From Planctomycetota bacterium (GTDB lineage: Bacteria; Planctomycetota; Brocadiia; SM23-32): a DNA stretch of 14,865 nt. The DNA is taken from assembly GCA_018400625.1 (NCBI GenBank), contig JAGYMJ010000085.1, positions 1 to 14,865 on the forward strand. Direction: 5' to 3'. Each line of letters opens with the position of its first letter. Within the stretch, counting starts at the first letter, position 1. The notes below the pieces were generated by a model. That model saw only the letters and a list, made by a program, of their open reading frames with translations. It was not told the origin of the DNA and ran no database searches. A program made the position numbers and the translations under genes. Shown one piece after another: positions 14,857 through 14,865 of this stretch.

Positions 14857-14865
14857 AAGATTAAA

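Overview
Organism: the gene content suggests a free-living or particle-associated carbohydrate degrader of the Planctomycetota/Verrucomicrobiota/Kiritimatiellota/Lentisphaerota type. This is an inference from the mix of an enolase-superfamily sugar-acid enzyme, a BNR/Asp-box sialidase, two giant secreted proteins that look like exo-rhamnogalacturonan lyases (PL26-like), a three-gene proton-translocating transhydrogenase and many dispersed palindromic repeats. No rRNA, tRNA or marker gene in the window fixes the phylum.

Layout. Bases 2-301 (+) are the 3' end of a mandelate racemase/muconate lactonizing enzyme gene that enters from the left edge. Bases 351-1334 form a RAYT module: a Y1/HUH transposase gene (424-1200, -) bracketed by a perfect 23-bp inverted pair of palindromes, plus a second repeat family nested inside it. 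Bases 1401-4308 (-) are the operon pntAa-pntAb-pntB, encoding a membrane NAD(P) transhydrogenase split into three polypeptides. A good sigma-70-type promoter lies about 220 bp upstream of it, and a palindromic dispersed repeat sits in the predicted leader. Bases 4654-13404 (-) hold two tandem paralogous genes for exported proteins of 1444 and 1413 aa, with near-identical signal peptides and near-identical 35-bp leaders. Bases 13520-14728 (-) encode a 402-aa sialidase-like beta-propeller protein without an evident signal peptide. The right edge carries a second copy of the repeat found in front of the pnt operon.

How it fits together: the sialidase-like gene and the twin lyase-like genes are co-oriented with gaps of 115 and 174 bp and probably form one polysaccharide-utilisation block, the large proteins acting outside the cytoplasm on a complex glycan. 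The enolase-superfamily enzyme could process sugar acids but is on the other strand, beyond the RAYT module. The transhydrogenase would couple the proton gradient to hydride transfer between nicotinamide pools. Its NADP-binding domain lacks the Lys-Arg pair that normally grips the 2'-phosphate, which makes its cofactor preference an open question.

The points most worth a second look are the RAYT/REP-like module, the altered transhydrogenase cofactor site, the twin giant genes whose divergence is concentrated in the C-terminal third, and the dispersed hairpin repeat in the pnt leader. No CRISPR array, tRNA or rRNA was seen.
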